Below, one piece after another: positions 21,555-25,957 of a DNA stretch of 25,957 nucleotides. The position numbers and the translations under genes were made by a program. The stretch's first letter is position 1. Every line of letters begins with the position of its first letter. The stretch comes from Helicobacteraceae bacterium (GTDB lineage: Bacteria; Campylobacterota; Campylobacteria; Campylobacterales; Sulfurimonadaceae), in assembly GCA_027068615.1 (NCBI GenBank), contig JAMOQV010000154.1, forward strand, positions 1-25,957, given 5' to 3'. The notes below the pieces were generated by a model. The model had not been told where the DNA came from. It ran no database searches and saw only the letters and a program-made list of their open reading frames with translations.

Positions 21555-23702
21555 CTAATCACTTTGTGGTAATTTATGTATAAATATAGGTTTTGAACTA
21601 GATTCCATAAATGGTTTAAATACAACTGTAAAGTATATATATCTATCTTTTATAGAATCAGAGTATAAACTATGAGTAAGTATAGGTCTGTTGTTCTCAA
21701 CATATTTTAAACCAAACTCCCAACACCTTTTTTTAAATAAAAAGCCTATCTCGGCATTTTTTCTTAGTTTTAATTCTAAATCATAATCATATCTTAATGT
21801 ATATGAGTAGTGTGTATTATACTTATACTTAGAGTAAAATGTCAAATAACTGTCTTTTTTATCTATAAAAGTATCTTTATAAAGATGTGAGATATAAATA
21901 TCTACATCTTTGGTATTTATAGATAGTTTGTTATAAATTTTAGAAAATTTCTTATTATCATAATTATAAAACGAATTGTTATATAAACTTATACTATCAT
22001 TTAGATTAAATTCAAATTCATTTTCTAAATCATCATATTTTTTATCTCCACTCTCTTTGGTTAATATCAACTGAGAAAGCTTATGATAAAGTCTTTCTTT
22101 ACCCTTATCATCAAATAAATACTGAGAGAAACTAAATTTTACATTCTCTTGTAAATTGAGTATATTGTAAAATTCACATCTCGAATCATCTTGATTTATT
22201 ATATCTGAACAATACTCATCATTGTAGTCATAAAAACCACTTTTTGTTTCTGTTCCACTAAAAGTATAATCTACCTGAAAATCAATAGTATGTGTAAAGT
22301 TACTATAAGAACGAGTTAATTGTGTAGAAGTTGATAAGATGTTGTATTGGTTTAGATAAATACCATTTTTATATTCATCCAAAGATGGTATCTCTTCATG
22401 TGATGAAAAATTAGAATACTGAGAATATATATAACTTGTATAAGAGATGTTAAGATACTCATCAAACAATGAAGTATGCATAGTAACAGGAAAGTTTATA
22501 TCTGTTTGCACTACTCTTTTGTTTATTTTTCTATAGATATTATTACTTTTAATATCCAAGTTGTAAAATATATGCTCACTTAAAAATGTATCTAAATATC
22601 TATGATAGTGAAATGTTGGTAACATCTGTAAAGTATTATCATTGTTTTCAAGTTTTAAATCTTTGTAGTATTTGAAATATGCTCCATAATAATTTTTATC
22701 ATCATTATAAAACATATTTATTCTAGATAATACTTGTGAACTTGTAACTGCTTCTATAGAATTGTTTGTTGAAAGATTTATATAATCAACATCATTCATA
22801 TCGGTAATATCTACATAAAGTCCAGATTGTGCTTTTAACTTTAAATCAAACCATTGGTTTATAAAATCTGTATTTTTATACTTAAAATTAAAACCATAGT
22901 GTGAACTGTTAACCAAATCATTTATAGCATAGTATTCATCTTTTTCTTTAAAATAACCAGTGCTCAATTCACCACTAGATATAGCACTATCAATAAATCT
23001 ATACTTTGCATATATACCAGAACCTCTATTTGTTCTTATTTGTGGACTTAGTTCTAAATCCCACCAATTTTGTTCAGCGATATAGATAGGCTGTTCATAA
23101 TAAAACCCCTCATCATCTGAAAATCCAAGAGCAGGAAGTAATAATCCAGTTCGTCTAGTTTTATCTAATGAATACCCAAAATACGGTGTATATATGATAG
23201 GGATGTCATATATATACAATCTAGCATTATATATATCTATCCATTTTGTTTTGGTGTTGTAGATAGAGGAAGAAAAATCCATTGTCCAAAGGGGGTTGTT
23301 TGGATCACATCCACTAAGAGAACCAGCTTTTATATATAACTCATTACTTTTGGATTGAGCACTTGTTGAAGTTATCCAAACTTGCGACTTTTTATCAAGC
23401 AAGAAAAGTGGTTTAAAAGATTTGTCTTTATTTATAATATTTAATTTAGCATAATTACCTAAAACTTTATAACTGTTTTTATAATTGGCTCTAACATTAT
23501 CAAATAACTCTAATTCTCCACTATCTCTATTGTATATAGCTTCTTTAGAGGTTAAAAAATAATCTTTATATATAACTGTAACTTCACCATGTGCTTTAAC
23601 TATGTTGTTTTCAGACTCCATAGAACCTGCATATATCTCAACTTGTTCTTTGGCAAAAATCACTATACCAAATAGTATAAAAAAACTTAAAATTTTAAAC
23701 AT
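21555..23702 (-). CDS. lptD: LPS-assembly protein LptD (OstA)
   Basis: LptD is the outer-membrane barrel that inserts lipopolysaccharide into the outer leaflet with LptE. The 715 residues have a signal peptide (1-17, FFILFGIVIFA then KEQ), a periplasmic OstA-like beta-jellyroll (about 20-120), the sequence SLSGCDPNNPLW around C132, the family signature PYFGYSLDKTRRTGLLLP (173-190), and a long barrel rich in alternating aromatic strands ending KPFMESSSKPIFIHKL. Further Cys near the middle and the end could make the family's disulfides. Length fits Campylobacterota LptD. The start overlaps the RDD gene by 8 bp. Confidence 0.95.
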   Translation of the reverse strand: MFKILSFFILFGIVIFAKEQVEIYAGSMESENNIVKAHGEVTVIYKDYFLTSKEAIYNRDSGELELFDNVRANYKNSYKVLGNYAKLNIINKDKSFKPLFLLDKKSQVWITSTSAQSKSNELYIKAGSLSGCDPNNPLWTMDFSSSIYNTKTKWIDIYNARLYIYDIPIIYTPYFGYSLDKTRRTGLLLPALGFSDDEGFYYEQPIYIAEQNWWDLELSPQIRTNRGSGIYAKYRFIDSAISSGELSTGYFKEKDEYYAINDLVNSSHYGFNFKYKNTDFINQWFDLKLKAQSGLYVDITDMNDVDYINLSTNNSIEAVTSSQVLSRINMFYNDDKNYYGAYFKYYKDLKLENNDNTLQMLPTFHYHRYLDTFLSEHIFYNLDIKSNNIYRKINKRVVQTDINFPVTMHTSLFDEYLNISYTSYIYSQYSNFSSHEEIPSLDEYKNGIYLNQYNILSTSTQLTRSYSNFTHTIDFQVDYTFSGTETKSGFYDYNDEYCSDIINQDDSRCEFYNILNLQENVKFSFSQYLFDDKGKERLYHKLSQLILTKESGDKKYDDLENEFEFNLNDSISLYNNSFYNYDNKKFSKIYNKLSINTKDVDIYISHLYKDTFIDKKDSYLTFYSKYKYNTHYSYTLRYDYDLELKLRKNAEIGFLFKKRCWEFGLKYVENNRPILTHSLYSDSIKDRYIYFTVVFKPFMESSSKPIFIHKLPQSD

Positions 23703-24144
23703 TTACAACCAATGTTCTAGCTGTTTTATCATGCCATGCTTGTTTAGCTGGATCGAACATACCCCACAAAAATCCCAGATAAAAAAGAGTCTCACTAATT
23801 ATACGAAATATAGCACGATTTAGAGATGAAAGTACATTTGGATTGTGAAGAGTGGCTATCTCTATCACTCTTATTTTCATCATAATTTTACCTATAGAAG
23901 CACCATAGTGCATAGTAAAAAAAGCTTGATAAAATATTTTCATCGCCATATATTCTAAAACAAACATATTTGTTACATTTATCATCTCTTCTATATTTTT
24001 AGCTTGTGAAAAGTTATCCCATAAGGCAAATACAAGTATAAAAGACAAAAGCATCTCATCTATAAAAAAAGCCATAGACCTAGCTTTTATAGATGCTAAA
24101 GTTATACCCTCACGGTGTAAAATATTTTCAACTTCTTCACTCAA
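23695..24144 (-). CDS. RDD-family membrane protein
   Basis: The 149-residue protein shows the RDD pattern: IKARSMAFFIDEMLLSFI (Arg and Asp of the first helix), an internal helix VLEYMAMKIFYQAFF, then GASIGKIMMKIRVI, and a last helix ending GMFDPAKQAWHDKTARTLVV. The family is of uncertain function; some members have been proposed as ion antiporters. It lies between purD and lptD, 10 bp after purD, and overlaps lptD by 8 bp. Confidence 0.9.
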   Translation of the reverse strand: MSEEVENILHREGITLASIKARSMAFFIDEMLLSFILVFALWDNFSQAKNIEEMINVTNMFVLEYMAMKIFYQAFFTMHYGASIGKIMMKIRVIEIATLHNPNVLSSLNRAIFRIISETLFYLGFLWGMFDPAKQAWHDKTARTLVVNV

Positions 24145-24154
24145 AAAACTATCC

Positions 24155-25420
24155 TTAAAGAGCTTGGTAAGCTATATCTGTTCTTATCTTTTTACCTGCA
24201 AAATGAACTTGACCACATCTCATATATGCTCTATCTCTTGCTTCTTTTATAGTATCACCTAATCCAACACATACTAAAACTCTTCCACCTGTTGCAAAAA
24301 GCTTATCATCCTCAAGAGAAACACCTGCATAAGAGATATGAGTGTATTTTTCTATATCTTCGTGGTGTGTTTCATCTTCGATAATCTCTGCTGGAGTTGA
24401 TGAAGAGTATGGGTAGTTTTCACTTGCCATAACAACACCCACTGCATACTTATCAGCAAATTCTACTTTTATATCTTTTAGTTGGTTTGTAGATGCTTTA
24501 TAAAACATATCTGACACACTTGAAGTCATAAGTGGCATAAGGATTTCACACTCTGGGTCTCCAAAACGAACATTAAACTCTAGTGTGATTGGCTCACCAT
24601 TTACAACCATAATCCCTATAAAAAGTACACCCTCAAAAGGGGCATTTTCTTTTTTCATACCATCAAGAGTTGGACGGATAATTCTGTCTTTTACTTTTTG
24701 ATAAAGTTCATCATCTACAAGTGGAGTTGGAGCATAAGCACCCATACCACCTGTATTTGGACCCTCATCGTTATCTAGTAGTCTTTTGTGGTCTTGTGCA
24801 GCTTGAAGTAAGATGTAGTCATCCCCATCACAAACCCCAAACATAGAAAGCTCATAACCATCTAAAAACTCTTCAACGATAACTTTTTTACCAGCATCAC
24901 CAAAGCTTTTTCCACTTAGCATCTCACTTATCGCTTTTTTAGCTTCATCGTGACTTTGAGCGATAATCACACCCTTACCACCACAAAGACCATCAGCTTT
25001 TACAACGATAGGAGCTTCTAAAGTATTTGTAAATTTAAACAAATCCTCAATGCTATCACTCTCTATATAACGAGCAGTTGGGATGTTATACTTAGCTAAA
25101 AAGTTTTTCATATAAACTTTTGAACCCTCAAGCTTTGCAGCCTCTTTACTTGGTCCAAATATAGTAAGATTATTTGCCTTAAATATATCAACAACACCAT
25201 CAACTAAAGGTGCTTCAGGACCTACGATAGTTAAGTCTATGCTATTTTCTTTTGCAAAAGTAGCTAAATCGTTGTAGTCTTTTATATCAAGATTTGTACC
25301 TAGTTTATGTGTAGCACCATTTCCAGGTTGAAAAAATAGCTCGTGATTTTCCTCTTCATTTGAGATTGCTCTTGCTATTGAATACTCACGACCACCAGAA
25401 CCTAAAATTAAAATCTTCAT
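24155..25420 (-). CDS. purD: Phosphoribosylamine-glycine ligase (GAR synthetase)
   Basis: PurD makes glycinamide ribonucleotide from phosphoribosylamine, glycine and ATP, the second step of de novo purine synthesis. The 421 residues show the N-terminal GSGGREYSI (7-15), GPEAPLVDG (67-75), the ATP-grasp segment VVKADGLCGGKGVII (139-153), GGMGAYAPTP and the metal-binding EFNVRFGDPECEILMP. GAGGG is the ribosome binding site, 8 bases before the ATG at 25420. It heads the purD-RDD-lptD-phosphoribosyltransferase-pnp series and is preceded by a folded leader and the 6S-like RNA. Confidence 0.98.
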   Translation of the reverse strand: MKILILGSGGREYSIARAISNEEENHELFFQPGNGATHKLGTNLDIKDYNDLATFAKENSIDLTIVGPEAPLVDGVVDIFKANNLTIFGPSKEAAKLEGSKVYMKNFLAKYNIPTARYIESDSIEDLFKFTNTLEAPIVVKADGLCGGKGVIIAQSHDEAKKAISEMLSGKSFGDAGKKVIVEEFLDGYELSMFGVCDGDDYILLQAAQDHKRLLDNDEGPNTGGMGAYAPTPLVDDELYQKVKDRIIRPTLDGMKKENAPFEGVLFIGIMVVNGEPITLEFNVRFGDPECEILMPLMTSSVSDMFYKASTNQLKDIKVEFADKYAVGVVMASENYPYSSSTPAEIIEDETHHEDIEKYTHISYAGVSLEDDKLFATGGRVLVCVGLGDTIKEARDRAYMRCGQVHFAGKKIRTDIAYQAL

Positions 25421-25525
25421 ATAAAACCCTCTATTATTAAAATCTCATATAATTTCAGCAAAGCTAAAATCATACTCAGTCACTAAAGCTTCACCTATCG
25501 GTGAGAGAAGTCATTTAGACTTCAT
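25421..25525 (-). promoter_or_regulatory. Folded leader of purD with three consecutive hairpins
   Basis: On the minus strand, between the 6S-like RNA and the purD ATG: GAAGTC/GACTTC (25507-25512 with 25518-25523, 5-base loop), TCACC/GGTGA (25491-25495 with 25500-25504, tetraloop), and an 11-bp stem with two G-U pairs around a TTT loop (25449-25459 with 25463-25473). No known purine riboswitch core is visible. A weak TATGAT near 25472-25477 could be a purD promoter. Stop of 6S readthrough or attenuation of purD are possible roles. Confidence 0.4.
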
Positions 25526-25734
25526 AAAAAAATAAGATAGCCCAAAAAGCCGTCACGCTAATGGTTCGGTTCTAAAAGCCGAATTTGGGCGAAGAGAGGA
25601 AGTTATAACGGCGACAATTTCTCGGCAGAGTTAACATACCTCAAACGAAACCATCGACACACAAACCCCTACTTGTTCGCAATTTGAAAATGTAGAACCC
25701 TCAATTGTGCGATTACTCGAACTTTTCAGACTAT
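25526..25734 (-). ncRNA. ssrS: Candidate 6S RNA
   Basis: 6S RNA mimics an open promoter and sequesters RNA polymerase holoenzyme. The minus-strand RNA has a promoter ending exactly where its structure starts and ends in a T7 run (25526-25532). It folds as a rod: a 12-bp terminal stem (25722-25733 with 25538-25549, including G-U pairs), CGC/GCG (25709-25711 with 25556-25558), a perfect 7-bp stem (25693-25699 with 25568-25574), a central bubble (25681-25692 opposite 25575-25588), then GCGAA/TTCGC (25676-25680 with 25589-25593) leading to an imperfect apical stem. Length and shape match 6S RNA, and the site next to purD agrees with my recollection of other Campylobacterota. It lacks RNase P, SRP or tmRNA cores. 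Confidence 0.65.
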
Positions 25735-25741
25735 AAGCGAG

Positions 25742-25750
25742 ATTATACAA
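25742..25750 (-). promoter_or_regulatory. -10 promoter of the 6S-like RNA
   Basis: The minus strand reads TTGTATAAT, with TATAAT at 25742-25747, placing the start at about 25734, one base before the terminal stem. The T-rich sequence upstream is typical of sigma-70 promoters in this group. Confidence 0.65.
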
Positions 25751-25791
25751 AAGAGTTACTTTAATTTAACCCAAATCAAACAAATTTTTTA

Positions 25792-25957
25792 TTAAAACAA
25801 AGAGTCTTTTGATTCTCTTTCTTCCACCATAACCAACTCCCAGCCATAAAAAACAAGAGCCACTTTTTTAAGTAAGATGCCTTTGTTTGTGTAGTTAGTT
25901 ACAAGTTCATCATCTTCATACTTATCTAGTTGTTTTTTTGCATCTTGGAGTTTTTCT
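25792..25957 (-). CDS. Unidentified protein, C-terminal 54 residues
   Basis: The minus strand is open from the right edge to a TAA at 25792-25794. The visible tail starts EKLQDAKKQLDKYEDD, then has a Lys-flanked hydrophobic strand LLKKVALVFYGWELVMV and a charged end. A helix followed by such a strand resembles the C-termini of some PD-(D/E)XK nuclease-type proteins, but this is too little for an identification. A small AAAGAG/CTCTTT hairpin overlaps the stop codon and is followed by GTTTT, a possible terminator. The gene is separate from the 6S-like RNA, which has its own promoter. Confidence 0.7.
   Translation of the reverse strand, partial: EKLQDAKKQLDKYEDDELVTNYTNKGILLKKVALVFYGWELVMVEERESKDSLF

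Noticed and set aside
25526..25740. RNase P RNA, tmRNA or 4.5S RNA
   Set aside because: The invariant RNase P blocks, the tRNA-like ends and tag frame of tmRNA, and the GGAA-loop core of SRP RNA are all absent on both strands.
1..25957. CRISPR array or large insertion sequence
   Set aside because: No regularly spaced repeats, cas genes or transposase genes were seen; the only mobile-like element is the short inverted-repeat unit near 4.1 kb.

Overview
The window looks like chromosome from a member of the Campylobacterota (Epsilonproteobacteria), most like Sulfurimonas or a close relative. The DNA is strongly AT-rich. The order flgB-flgC-fliE-class B PBP, the run purD-RDD-lptD-phosphoribosyltransferase-pnp, an ATP synthase c subunit with a signal-like leader, and a sigma-54 promoter before the rod genes all fit that group. 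The assignment comes from gene content and gene order; no database search was run.

Layout. 1-4000 (minus strand): a response regulator with GGDEF and EAL domains cut by the left edge, priA, and two type IV pilin-like genes. 4001-4342: an intergenic stretch holding a MITE-like element with 19-bp inverted repeats and a textbook -24/-12 promoter. 4343-7390 (plus): flgB, flgC, fliE and a class B penicillin-binding protein. 7367-9332: panC (minus) and prfB (plus) from a divergent promoter region. 9352-13801 (minus): ffh, three small genes, rpsP, a KH-domain gene, rimM, trmD and rplS. The three small genes, one a DUF6516/TumE-like protein, interrupt what is otherwise a compact signal-recognition and ribosome operon, and rpsP has a structured leader. 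13908-14483 (plus): a YkgJ-type cysteine-cluster protein.

14497-18048 (minus) is the most unusual block: a self-contained four-gene operon with its own extended -10 promoter and terminator. It encodes an RsbR-like protein, an RsbS-like STAS protein, an RsbT-RsbX fusion, and a GGDEF/EAL protein with a complete EAL active site. I read it as a stressosome whose output is degradation of c-di-GMP. The RsbS-like protein has Lys where the phosphorylated Ser should be, so the switch may work differently from the Bacillus model.

18102-25420 (minus) returns to housekeeping: tRNA-Leu(GAG), atpE, pnp, a phosphoribosyltransferase, lptD, an RDD membrane protein and purD. Upstream of purD is a roughly 209-nt RNA with promoter, terminator, long terminal stem and central bubble, which I interpret as 6S RNA. 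The right edge cuts an unidentified minus-strand gene.

Two c-di-GMP proteins, the flagellar rod genes and the pilins suggest that motility and attachment are controlled in this neighbourhood, but that link is inference.
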